From the NCBI GenBank assembly GCA_947561395.2, contig OX387187.1, forward strand, positions 34,329,829-34,393,828: 64,000 nt of DNA. The letters are read 5' to 3'. Every line of letters starts with the position of its first letter. The first letter of the stretch is position 1. This DNA is from Buxus sempervirens (Eukaryota; Streptophyta; Magnoliopsida; Buxales; Buxaceae). The notes under the pieces are model-generated. The model did no database searches, was not told the origin of the DNA, and was given only the letters and a program-made list of their open reading frames with translations. This document shows, piece after piece, positions 44,716 through 54,945 of this stretch. The position numbers and the translations under genes are program-made.

Positions 44716-46520
44716 TGTAAACACCCCAAATTGCACTACAAAATGAGAAAATAATGAAAACATTAAATGGAATTTAAAAACAGGCCAAAAAGGCATGAAA
44801 ATCAATAATTAGGGCCTGGACCGTATTACCATTACGGGCTAAGCATGCCCGAGTTCTAAATACGGGCACGCAGCGCCCGTAGTAAATATACGGACATCGT
44901 GGGACCGTGAATCATTTACGGGCATTTTAGACTCGTGCGAGTTCTGTTCTTCTCTCGATTTCTGAGCCTTATCTTTAGTCCAATATCTTTCTAAATGAGC
45001 GAATTATATATTTTATTCGTGCGAAATATCTTTGTGGATAAAGGATGGGGATTATCTTGTGTTTAACTCAAACTGAAACTCTATCTTGCCAAACCTTGGA
45101 CCAACCTTGCCCCTGGGTTTGCCTATAAATAGAGGGCCTTTCCTCAAGCAAAAGGCCATGAAATTTTGAATAATAAAAAGCTCCAAGAGAAGAAGAGGAA
45201 CCCCTGCTGCTCTGCTTGCTCAATCCAGGTAAGTCCCTTTTCCCTTTTATTTTATATCTTCAATTCTAGATGTAATAGGATCATCTCTATTGCTGTAGAA
45301 TAAGGCCATCTTTTGTATCTAGTATTCCTAAACTTGTCTCCAAGTACCTCAAGAGTCTCTCTAGCCGTAAAACGTGAAGAGAGAGCTAGGGGAAAGGAGA
45401 ACAGGCGGATCCCTAGAATAGAACCCCATATCTATTTTTCTCCTTTTTTTTTTGTAGAATAAAGCCTGTGATTGTTTTTGTATAACCAAACCTATCTCCA
45501 AGTACCTCAAAAATCCTCTCTAGTCGTAAAACGTGAAGAGAGAGCTAGGGGAAAAGAGAACATGTGGATTCGTAGGATAGACCCCCATGTGCTCTAATCT
45601 GTGAGATGTGGCTGCTTTGAATATCCTGATCATGTTTTAATGGTTTTTATGATGAATCTGAATGAATCTATGATGTTCATGATGTTGATAGCATGAGATC
45701 CCCACTATCTTCCAAAATTTGGATATTTGCCACTTTTGCACCTACAGCACTGTTTTCGTGATTTTTGTGATTTTAGGCTAAGATCTTGGATTTATCACGA
45801 TCAATATGGTAGATCTGGATCCAGAAGCCTGAAAATAAATTCTAGGGTTTCATGATATGGTTTTTAAATCGTTTTTCATTATTGAGAGAAGACCCTACAG
45901 TCTAAGTTCTCCGATTTTGATGTTCTTCATCAACGTGGGTATTTTTGGTTTTATTTCTGGATTTAATGTGAAATTTGGGCTTTATCTATGTCCTGGACTA
46001 TTCAAGTTCAATTTTGAAATATTTTATAAAAATCATATTTTTCTAGATTTCTAGAATTTGACTTGAAGCCAGATTTTTCGATTTTTCACTTTAAATTGAT
46101 TTTATTTGATTTTATCTCAATTTTATTTTAATCACGAAACCCTAGGAATGGTATGATCATATTTGAAAGTTTTGGATCAATCAGACTATTCATATGAAAA
46201 ACCATACAATTTTTGTCTTTTCATGGATTTTATAGCATGCCTTTTTTCTTTGTAAAACATGAACAATACCTGACAACCACCTTGTGTGGATGAATAGGGG
46301 TGCCTAACACCTTCCCCTGTTCATAACCTAATCCCCTTACCTATCTCTGGTTGTTTTTTTTAGGAGGGTTATTTTTACCCTAAAATTGCCTTTTGTGCTT
46401 ATTTAATATTTTGGTGTCCATTTACACCTAAATTGAATGGTGGCGACTCTTTGTTTTATTCGATCCCGTGTGATGATTGAGGAAGTCAAGAGGATTTTTG
46501 ATTTTTTCCCATGTCTCACA
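44716..46520 (+). repeat. solo LTR, family A (subtype 2)
   Basis: 1805 bp, TGTAAACACCCC...ATGTCTCACA, with the perfect target duplication CTTTC (44711-44715, 46521-46525). It has a TATA box at 45122 and dyads at 44830-44940 built on TACGGGC/GCCCGTA, unlike the TATCCGAC core of other copies. A 160-bp segment with GTAGAATAA.GCC and CTCTAG.CGTAAAACGTGAAG is present twice (about 45285-45445 and 45445-45600). It interrupts the captured aminopeptidase fragment. Confidence 0.93.
44830..44940. promoter_or_regulatory. dyad array, subtype 2
   Basis: Inverted repeats in the same place in U3 as in 2591-2738 but with another core: CGGGCTAAGCATGCCCG, TACGGGCACGCAGCGCCCGTA and TACGGACATCGTGGGACCGTG. Arms pair within each unit although they differ from the TATCCGAC core. 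Confidence 0.65.
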
Positions 46521-46738
46521 CTTTCCCTGTAAAATCCTCCTCGACGACGCTTCAGGTAACAAACCCCCCAAATGGGTATCAAGCTTTCTCAAAATGGGAT
46601 TCTCGAACTTCAAGTTCTCATCCTTCGACATGTCTTTCTCCATAACACCGACAGCAAGTATGTCTCCTTTCCATTCCACCAAGTCGATCTCTTTCGCAGA
46701 AATGCCAATCTTTGGGGCACCGGAGAACTTTAAGCAAT
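46521..46738 (-). pseudogene. leucine aminopeptidase (M17) fragment, first part
   Basis: On the minus strand: LKFSGAPKIGISAKEIDL, VEWKGDILAVGVMEKDM, LDTHLGGLLPEASS. This is the N-terminal region of plant M17 aminopeptidases (the WKGDILA.GV..KD phrase). The frame changes near the junction with the solo LTR and picks up again at 44715 after the LTR is removed. No transit peptide or upstream exon is recognised. Confidence 0.8.
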
Positions 46739-47169
46739 AAAGATAACTAATAGATCGAATGAAACAGAGAAAGAAAAAGAGAAAAAAGACCTTGGGGATA
46801 CCGAGGAGTCACCGGAGAAGACAACACGTCGAGTCACCGGAGAAGAAGGTCAGAGGCCGGAGAAGAAGATTATCTCTTGGTTGAAGGCAGCCGACTTTCA
46901 CGAAGAAGATGAGCCGGAGATACCGAGGAGTCCGTTAGAGAAAAAGATGACCATGATAGTATCGAGGGATTTTGAAAGCAATAAATCAATTTGTCAAAAA
47001 ATTGAGAAGCAACGTTTTGTTGCTTCCGGCGAAAAGCAATAAAATTGCTCCTTCACTTTTAATAAATTGCTTCTTGTGTGTGAAACCAAACGGTACTTTT
47101 GCTTTTCAAAGCAATTTTTTGCTTTCAAAAGCAAAAAAGTACTTCCGAAAAGCGTTACCAAACGCAGCC
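46739..47169. other. filler part of the PIF-like element
   Basis: Contains a stretch with repeated ACCGGAGAAGA phrases (about 46810-46880) and the AAAAGCAA-rich subterminal region. No protein is recognised. Confidence 0.5.
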
Positions 47170-47172
47170 TAA

Positions 47173-47760
47173 TTGTGTGGCCCGACATATCACAAAAAAT
47201 ATTCACAGTAATATTGAATTTTTGACTAACAATTTTAGACACCTTTCCAAGGATAAAGTCATCAGCATAAAGAGGGTGATTGATATGTTCAGCAAATCTA
47301 TTACCTTTTATCCATAAATAAATTCTTTTTGTTGGCAAATGACAAAATCTATTGAGTCAAATTGAAAATATATGGGGACAGAGGGTCCCCTTGTCTAATG
47401 CCGTGGGTGGGTTGGATAAAACCACGTGGTTTGTCATTTATCAGTATATTGTATGAAACATAAGATATATAGAACATAATTAGTCTCATTGACTCTTAGT
47501 CCCAAAAACATGAAATTTTTTTTATCATATCAATGAAGACCCAATCCAATCAATCATAAGCTTTTGTGAGAGCAAGTTTGGTAGAAGAGAAAGCCCTTGT
47601 CTACTATTTTGTTTTTTTTTATTTTCTTTTTTTTTTTGGCGCTTTTAGTGGTGTGGTACAGCTCGGGAGCCATTAGAATATTTTCATAAATATCACAATC
47701 AAGAACAAAAGGCACTTCGGTGAGGGTATATGAGTTTAGTCATGAGAGGTCTCAATCTAT
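47173..47760 (-). pseudogene. L1-type LINE RT fragment
   Basis: On the minus strand: RPLMTKLIYPHRSAFC (47745), then LALTKAYDWIG (about 47570) and THGIRQGDPLSPYIFNL (about 47410-47360). These are RT domains of plant L1 LINEs (SAFV.GR, D..KAYD, G.RQGDPLSP). Stops and an A/T-rich stretch (47610-47640) interrupt it. It is the most 5' piece of the LINE; the catalytic YADD-type motif (YADD at about 47265, LYADDFILG) follows. Confidence 0.85.
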
Positions 47761-47780
47761 CCGCAATATATAATTCTAGA

Positions 47781-48280
47781 CAGTGGCATAGCCAAGATTA
47801 ATTTCATTTATGGTGGGCAAAGTAAATATTTGAACTAAAATGATAATAATCAAAATATATAAGTATAGTTTTCCTTTGATTGGTCAGAGTAAATGGTTGA
47901 TATAACTAAAAGTAGAAAAGGAAAAAATACACACACACAAAACAAGTGCACCGAGTATTCTTCGTTCTCAAACCCAGAGCATCTGTCTATTCTTCTAATA
48001 TCCTTTTTATGACTATTGAATAGATATGGAGAAACAAAGAATTCTTGGGCTAGGATCGGACGGCAAACAACACCCATCAAACTCCTATAATCTTGTTGTT
48101 TGATGAGAAAACCAACACTAAGAAATAGCTTAAATAGACCAGTTGTTAGAATTGAGATAGTGGATGGCAATTTAAAAATTTTAGAGGGCGCAAAATATAT
48201 TTATATTAATAGACTTGTGAAGTTTTCTTAGTTTTTGGGTGAGCAACCGCCCACATAAGCACTATGTAGTTTCGCCCCTG
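47781..48280. mobile_element. hAT-like short element
   Basis: Ends CAGTGGCATAGCCA at left and TTTCGCCCCTG at right (complement CAGGGGCGAAA), of the type known from plant hAT-like non-autonomous elements. Flanks ATTCTAGA (47773-47780) and AATTTCTAGA (48281-48290) are a near-match to an 8-bp duplication with one extra base. No protein inside. Confidence 0.5.
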
Positions 48281-48627
48281 AATTTCTAGAGATGATTTAT
48301 AACAAAAATTACATTGACTAATTGATCTATACTCATTCCAATCTCTGTTCAGATTTAAGGATGAGAACAACGAATGAAATTCATTCTTCTAAACAAGAAA
48401 CTAACGAACAAGAGATTTAATACGCTTCACATTTGCAATTACCGGCTTTGTTTATTGTGCAAACAAGAGTTCAAGACCTAGAAGAGATCTAATTAAGTCT
48501 GGAACATTTCTTATTTCCACTCTCAACCGGACCTGAACCAGCAAAAAAACTGAACTTAAAAATCAAAACACACATAGCCCATGAGAAGCCACACTTATTA
48601 AAGATCACATCTTATTTAAAACACTCT
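48281..48627. other. 3' flank of lectin B2
   Basis: Matches the 3' flank of lectin B1 (31380-31632) in several phrases, such as AAACAAGAAACTAACGAACAAG against AACAAGAAATTAAACCAAC. No gene seen. Confidence 0.6.
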
Positions 48628-49029
48628 TTACTGAACAGTGTTTGTAGCCCAAAGAGCACCACCATATATGACCACGTTGCCGTCAGTCTGAACGATTAGA
48701 ACGTAATTGTTGGGACCACGGGCCGTGTTACTCGTCCACACGATGAGGGAGCCGGAGAAGATGACAAGGTTGCCGCTGTTTTGTAGGGTAACCCTGCACG
48801 CCGAGCCTCTGCCGTTGGTCTGAGAGGACCAGAGTGAACGGTTCTGGTTCACGTACAACACAAGGTTGCAGTCGGATTGCATTATGAACTTGTAGGGCCC
48901 ATTTTCGAGGAATTCGTTTGTGTTCAGACTCTCCCTGCTGAAGAGCACGTCCTTTGCAATTGCGCCATTGATGAGTAAGACAGCTATGATGACTACCAGA
49001 CATGATATGGGGTTGAAGATCTTTGCCAT
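48628..49029 (-). CDS. GNA-type mannose-binding lectin B2
   Basis: 133 residues; start at MAKIFNPIS (49029), which opens a signal peptide (about 1-25, ending NGAIA); a longer frame to 49059 adds ten residues before it. One beta-prism II domain with sugar sites QSDCNLVLY (complete), NSGNLVIFS (degenerate) and QTDGNVVIY (complete), and the two disulfide Cys (QSDCN, GSACR). It ends at NTVQ, directly after the domain; A1, A2 and B1 have 6 to 8 more residues ending RRLL or RRLF. Comparison with B1 suggests a small deletion that removed the tail. Differs from A1/A2 in ALFSRESLNTNEF-type positions (VLFSRESLNTNEF against MLFNGENLNSGEF). Intact otherwise; secreted glycan-binding role inferred. Confidence 0.9.
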   Translation of the reverse strand: MAKIFNPISCLVVIIAVLLINGAIAKDVLFSRESLNTNEFLENGPYKFIMQSDCNLVLYVNQNRSLWSSQTNGRGSACRVTLQNSGNLVIFSGSLIVWTSNTARGPNNYVLIVQTDGNVVIYGGALWATNTVQ

Positions 49030-49142
49030 TGCAATCTCTTTGGAGAAGAGAAAAGACAAGAGACCAAGAGAAAGTTAGTAGTACAAGAACAAGGAGAGGT
49101 TAACTGCTGGGTTGATTTGCAAAGGAATGATTCTAAAAGCTT

Positions 49143-49150
49143 CTTATATA
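49143..49150 (-). promoter_or_regulatory. TATA box of lectin B2
   Basis: TATATAAG on the minus strand, about 115 bp before the start codon. Confidence 0.7.
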
Positions 49151-49179
49151 CAATGATTTGAGGCCGGAGTCCTTAAAGG

Positions 49180-49292
49180 CTTCAGAGCATTTCCTCTAGC
49201 CTTTAAGAGCATTTCCTCTTGCCTTAAAAGGCTTCAGAGCATTTCCTCTGGCCTTTAAGGCCACTGGAATTTGGCTCCAGAGGAAATGCTCT
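49180..49292. repeat. short repeats and hairpin upstream of lectin B2
   Basis: Three direct copies of AGAGCATTTCCTCT lie at about 49187, 49207 and 49236. The last, AGAGCATTTCCTCTGG (49236-49251), pairs perfectly with CCAGAGGAAATGCTCT (49277-49292) around a 25-base loop. It marks the border between the lectin B2 promoter and the duplicated flank that follows. Confidence 0.7.
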
Positions 49293-50488
49293 TTTGCCGG
49301 CCTTTTCATTGCCTCTGCAAACCTCGTGGGAGAACAAGGGCTTACAGAAACATCAACGACTAAACTTCTCTATGATAGTTAATAAATAGTACTTCTCTAG
49401 TGGTTTGTTGTCTCATTAAAATAAAATAAAGATGCACCAATTTTGGTTAATGAGTTTTATTTTTCTTGTGCTTTGGTGTCTTATAATAAAGGTACATCAA
49501 CCTTACTAATAATAACTATCAATATAAAGATAAATAAATGCAAACTCAATGCGGCATCAGTACAATAGGATAATATATTCAATCTTTGATTCATAATCCT
49601 GCAGTGGGCTGATTGCATTGATCTAACAAATCTGAACTTTGGAAGATATTCACAGAATACATAAAGCTTATTTTGTAAATTGACAGTATGTCTTAAGAGA
49701 AATAAGAATAGACAATCTGGGTGAAAGGAAATAGCCGAATGCATGGAGAAAGGTTATATGCCACCACCTTTCCACCCATAGGCTTTACTTTGGGCCTTAC
49801 ATGAATGGACTGGTGGGCCTTCCAATAAGCCCATCCAAACAGACTCACATAACAGGGATTATTCCAGCAAAATGAATTAAGGGCTAAACCCCAAGTAGCT
49901 AGCCCCAAAATAGCCTAAAATAAAGTGATTAAAGTGAGTAGATCGAGTTGAGTCAATTAATCTAGACCAGATAACCAAGGGAACCTATCATAAGACATGG
50001 TGAACCAGGGTGTATACGAACTTCCGAAAGACCCTCCGATTCTTTCTAATTTTAACCACCACGAGTCATAACTAAATGTCCCACATTATTTTGCTTTGCG
50101 CATAGCACGTGCATTCCCCTAGTTTAGTATAAAGGTAAGGTTGCTTGGAAATTATTTGATAATTGATAGTGCTAATTAATAGCTTCCATTTGGTTTGGAG
50201 TTTGACTAATGATAAGATTTGTAAATGATGCATCGGCATTTAATTGTTGTTCTTGGGTCTAGTTTAACTGCTATTCTTGGACTAGTAGAATATTAAATAA
50301 ACACAAACCCTTCTTATCATATTTCTTCTCATTGCAAACCATACAATTCTCTTCCATGGAACATAAAAGAAAAAAACACACAAATTAACCTCCCAAATCC
50401 TATGCCACCCATATTATCAGAAAACAAATTAGAAATGGAACATTACTTATTTGTTGCAGAAGAACAAATATATGTAGTTCATATATTT
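49258..50488. repeat. duplicated block: 3' flank of a lost lectin A copy
   Basis: Closely related to 51867-52835, the 3' flank of lectin A2. Shared landmarks: TTTTGCCGGCC (49291/51900), GTGCTTTGGTG (49469/52076), CCATCCAAACAGACTCACATA (49832/52188), AGAACAAATATATGTAGTTCAT (50461/52818). In A2 the lectin stop follows this last phrase; here it is cut and LTR-A sequence follows at 50489. The lectin coding part is gone. Confidence 0.8.
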
Positions 50489-50727
50489 GTGTGGATGAAT
50501 AGGGGTGCCCAACACCTTCTCCTATTCATAATCTAATCCCCTTACCCATCTCTGGATTTTTTATTTTAAAGTAGAATTATTTTTTAATCTAGATTTGCTT
50601 TTATGCTTATTTTGATGATTTTGGTGTCCATTCACACCTAAAATTGAATGGTGGCGACTCCTCCGTTTTATGAATCCCGTATGATGATAGGAAAGTCACT
50701 AGATTGATTTTTTCTATGTCTCACAGA
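50489..50727 (+). repeat. LTR family A fragment (U5 end)
   Basis: About 240 bp equal to the end of family A LTRs: GTGTGGATGAATAGGGGTGCC, TTACCCATCTCTGG, TTGAATGGTGGCGACTC and TATGTCTCACA at the right end (50727). Only the U5 part is present and no target duplication is seen. It replaces the coding part of a lectin A copy. Confidence 0.85.
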
Positions 50728-51866
50728 AGGTTTGTCTATTTTTTTCTTTTTATTTTGGTTTTGAGTGTTGGAAGTTCATCTAGTTTGGCAGTTAGGTTAC
50801 ATATTTCACTTTTAAGGGATTAGGTGGCAAATTGAAGGACCCCCTACTGATCGAGCAATCACCTAAGTAAGAATTTGAGCTCTAACAAAATGTAGTGCTT
50901 GATGGCTTTGGAAGCCAATATGGTTTTTTTCTTTTGCCTATCTTCTCTAGATTTATCAGTATCACTAATTGTATAGATTAAATTTGTGTTGACTTACATA
51001 ACACTTGTCATTAGTTATTTCCATGAATTGCTTAATACTTATAATGATTTTGTGTAAATATATGCAAACAACGGAGCAAGGAGGTGTAGAGATACATTCT
51101 TCTCATATGCAACTGTGAGATAAATGAGCAATGGTGGAAAGTTGAAGATAGACTATTCTTAGTTCTTTTTCTCTTTTTTACAAGAACAAAATGAACTTTT
51201 TGTATGAAATTTTCCTTTGCAACATGTAAATAATTTTGGAAGTCAAAATATAACATTTCATTTGTGCTTTATATTTTTATCAGAAGTATCATAAATTTTT
51301 GTTATATTACATTTGTTGATAGGTACAAAATTATATGAATGTTTGTGTATGTTCTTTGAATTATTTTATAAATTAATTACATGTCAAGAAGGTGAACAAT
51401 GGTGTCTTTTGTGGGAGTTTTTGTTCAGCGGAGTTTTTTCAAAATGCCATTAGAAAAATGATATCCAAAAACTAAAATTTTAACGGGCCACTAAAACTTA
51501 TAAAACACCAACAAATCCTCTCCTACTTGCTCGGTGGTGGACACTTTTTAACGACAATCATTGCCTACCGCTAAAAGAGTACTTTTTTTTTAATGTAATT
51601 GGAAGGTTATGGTTCATTTTATAAAAAGCTATAAATTATGTTCTTTTAACATCAATTGCAAAATCAAAAAGTCAAAATAATTGTTTGATTTTCTTTGTAA
51701 ACAACCAAACAGCAGAAAGTGATTTCTTAAAAAAATTCTTCTTTCTTTTCTCTAGCAAACCAAACAATAGAAATTACCTTCTTTTCATTTCTTTTCCTTT
51801 CATTTATTTTCCTTTTGGGATTTCTTTTCTTTTCTCTCCAAATCCAAGGCTCCAAACGCATCCTTA
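50728..51866. other. unassigned sequence
   Basis: AT-rich, no gene recognised. The right end CCAAACGCATCC (51852-51863) followed by TTA looks like the terminus of a short inverted-repeat element, but no left end was found. Confidence 0.35.
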
Positions 51867-52841
51867 AGGCCACTGGAATTTGGCTTCAGAGGAAATGCTC
51901 TTTTGCCGGCCATTTCATTGCTTTTGCAAAGCTCGTGGGAGAACAAGGGCTTACAGAATCATCAACGACTAACTTCTCCGTGATAGTTAATAAGTAGTAC
52001 TTCTCTAGTGGTTTGGTGTCTCATAAAAATAAAATAAAGATGCACCAATTTTGGTTAATGAGTTTTATTTTTCTTGTGCTTTGGTGCCTTATAATAAAGG
52101 TACATCAACCTTACAAATAATAAATATCAATATAAAGATAAATAAATGCAAACGCAATGCTCCATCAGTACAATAGGAGAATAAGCCCATCCAAACAGAC
52201 TCACATAACAGGGATTAATCCAAAATGAATGAAGGGCTGAATCCCAAGTAGCCCCAAAATAGTCTAAAATAAAGTGATTAAAGTGAGCAGAGTTGAGTCA
52301 ATTAGTCTCTAGACCAAACCTGTCTTAAGACATGGTGAACCTGGGTGTAGACTAACTTCCAAAAGACCCTCCGATTCTTTCCAATTTTAACCGCCACGTA
52401 CGTGTCATAACTAAATGCCCCACATAAGGCCTCTTTGTTTGTAATTCTTTTGCTTTGCGCATAGCGTGTACATTCCCTACTTTAGTATAATGGTAATAAG
52501 GTTGCTCGGAAATGACTTGATAGTTGATAGTGCTAATGAATAGCTTCCATTTGTTTCGGAATTTGACTAATGAGATTTGTTGAATGATGCATTGGTACTA
52601 TTTAATTGTTATTCTTGGTACTAGTTTAATTGTTATTCTTGGACTAGTAGAATATTAAATAAACGCAAACCCTTCTTATCATATTTCTTCTCATTGGAAA
52701 GCAAACAATTCTCTTCCATGGAATATAAAAGAAAAACCACACAAACCTCCCAAATCCTATGCAAACCATACTATCAGAAAACAAAGTAGAAATGGAACAT
52801 TATTTATTCGTTGCGGAAGAACAAATATATGTAGTTCATCA
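51867..52841. repeat. duplicated block: 3' flank of lectin A2
   Basis: The partner of 49258-50488. No gene; holds the 3' untranslated region of lectin A2 from about 52800. Confidence 0.75.
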
Positions 52842-53255
52842 TCACAGCAAGCGCCTCGTACTCTGAACTGTGTTTGTAGCCCACACAGCAGCACCATAGA
52901 TCACAACGTTGCCGTCCGTCTGAACGATCAGGCGGTAGTTGTTCGGACCGCGGGCAGTATTGCTTGTCCACACGGAGTCGGTGCCGGAGAAGATGACGAG
53001 GTTCCCATTGTTCTGCAAGGTGACCCTGCAGGATGTGCCTCTGCCATTAGTGCGAGAAGACCATAGAGCTCTGTTCTGGTTCACATACAACACAAGGTTA
53101 CAGTCTGCCTGCATTATGAACTTGTAAGGGCCGTTCTCGAGGAACTCGCCGGAGTTCAGGTTCTCTCCGTTGAAGAGCATGTCTTCGGCCATTGCACCAT
53201 TAAAGAGCAAGATAGCAACAACAGCCAATCCAATGAATGATACGGTCTGAGCCAT
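52842..53255 (-). CDS. GNA-type mannose-binding lectin A2
   Basis: 137 residues, start MAQTVSFIG (53255) with a signal peptide (about 1-23, ending NGAMA). Sugar sites QADCNLVLY and QTDGNVVIY are complete; the middle NNGNLVIFS is degenerate. Two conserved Cys. The tail NTVQSTRRLL matches A1. Compared with A1 it lacks three residues in the signal peptide (near AVNK) and differs in the third quarter (QNNGNLVIFSGTDSVWTS against LNNGNLVILSGTNTLWTS). Close relation in coding and flanks shows A1 and A2 come from one block duplication. A TATA box lies at 53335-53342. Intact and single exon. Confidence 0.92.
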   Translation of the reverse strand: MAQTVSFIGLAVVAILLFNGAMAEDMLFNGENLNSGEFLENGPYKFIMQADCNLVLYVNQNRALWSSRTNGRGTSCRVTLQNNGNLVIFSGTDSVWTSNTARGPNNYRLIVQTDGNVVIYGAAVWATNTVQSTRRLL

Positions 53256-53334
53256 ATTTTTTCAGGCAAGGAAGTGATGAAGAAGAAGAAGAAGATGATG
53301 ATGATGATGAGGCTGATGGGATGCGAGTAGATTC

Positions 53335-53342
53335 CTTATATA
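53335..53342 (-). promoter_or_regulatory. TATA box of lectin A2
   Basis: TATATAAG on the minus strand in the context CTTATATAGACAAAATAAGG, identical to the surroundings of the lectin A1 box (29514). Confidence 0.7.
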
Positions 53343-54945
53343 GACAAAATAAGGAGGAAAATATCAACTTTTATGATCGATGTTAGACAAAGTCCTTATA
53401 AGCTGCTATATACATTGCGTGTGATTGACTGTTGAAGCAAGGAGAAGAAACACTCTTAAATTGGTTTTAAGTGATAAGTTTTCAAAATAATTCAGAATCA
53501 GTCATAAAATGCTTCGTAAATGAAAATTAGTGATACTTGAAAAATGTCGGAAAATGTCCTTAAAAGATTTGCAACAGTGAAATGAAACTGATTCTAAATT
53601 ATTTTTAAAAAGCAACACGAGTCCACCATTACCAAGCAATTTTGTGATTGATTCTGAATTATTTAGAAAAATATCACTTAAAACCAATTTCCCTACCTTA
53701 TACAGAAGAAATGATGATAATAAACACATAAGGAGAATAATAAGAAGCGAAAAAGGTCAACGATTCCCATAAAAAAAAAGTCAACGATTTAAGTATTAAT
53801 TTGACCACCACCCACAGCCTGAACTTACACAGTTGACAAGGTGAAAACGCTTACTATTTCAAATTTTCAACATATAAAATGTCGTCCCTCATTTCTCTCT
53901 TTTTGAATATTTCAGCTTCATTCGTTGTCTTCTTCCAAAATAATTTTTTTTGCATTACAAGGACCTTCAGAGACATTGCCGGTGGACCGGCCCCACGCGG
54001 TCCGATCTAGATGTACCTCACTGTTCTCAGCCGCTTCAGCCTACCCGCTCTCCTATCTCCTTTTATACTAAAATGTTAAAGCTTTGGGGTAAGAATCAAA
54101 CCACAAAATCTATATTATTAAAGCCACTTCTCAGTAATATTCTCAGGGATCCGATTTGAATCCGAATATAAACGGATCCGATTTTCAGATTCGAATCCGA
54201 CCCAATGGATATTTAGTAGGTAAAAAATCCGATTAAATCAGATTATTTAATTAGAAACGGACGGTAAACATGTCCACTAGTACCATTATATATATGGATC
54301 CATATTATACTTAACCAACCGAGTGCACGTGCAGTATTGCACGTACGTACAAAGAAAGGGGAGGAACAGTTTTGCAATTTATTATTCAATTTTTTTTTAA
54401 AATTGAGGCAGTTTTGACTATTATACCCTTTTGCTAATGAATCTTCACAACGATGTGTAAGGATTGTTTTGAAAACTTACACATTTTAGTTGGCGTCTCG
54501 CATTATATATAGCATAGATAATGGTGTATTATATAACCATATTGCCTTATATATATTAGTGTATGTTAATTATATACATAATAATTATATTAAGTATAAC
54601 AAAAATACATTGTTATTTAATAGTAATAACTTCCATCAAGCTATAACTTATTATATATGCATTTATAAATTTGTATATATATACTTAATTAAATATGTAT
54701 TCTTATATATATATATAAGTGTATATGTGATAATTCTTTAAGTAATTAAGAAAATATGTATATGTTTTAATATATAATAAGACCGAATATATGTTTTAAC
54801 TTATTATATATGCATTTATAAATTTGTATATATATATTTAATGGGTTGTGTCGAAGCACAATATGAGCTCTAGCACAGCACGGCACGATTAACATCCCTA
54901 TAGCTGGATATCGAAACAAGGCAGATGAAGTAGCTTGAGCTAAAA
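53343..54945. repeat. duplicated block: upstream flank of lectin A2
   Basis: The partner of 29522-31045 (upstream flank of A1). It includes the AT-rich section (54520-54840) that is longer here. No gene seen. Confidence 0.7.

Larger units (their letters stand above)
43955..47169. mobile_element. PIF/Harbinger-like element carrying a gene fragment
   Basis: Terminal inverted repeats GGCTGCGTTTTTTAACGCTT and the complement of AAGCGTTACCAAACGCAGCC, flanked by the 3-bp duplication TAA (43952-43954, 47170-47172), as in PIF/Harbinger (TWA) elements. Subterminal parts are rich in AAAAGCAA/TTGCTTTT phrases. Without the solo LTR inside (44716-46520 plus its 5-bp duplication) it is about 1.4 kb. It has no transposase and carries part of a leucine aminopeptidase gene, so it is a non-autonomous, gene-capturing ('Pack-type') element. 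Confidence 0.82.
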
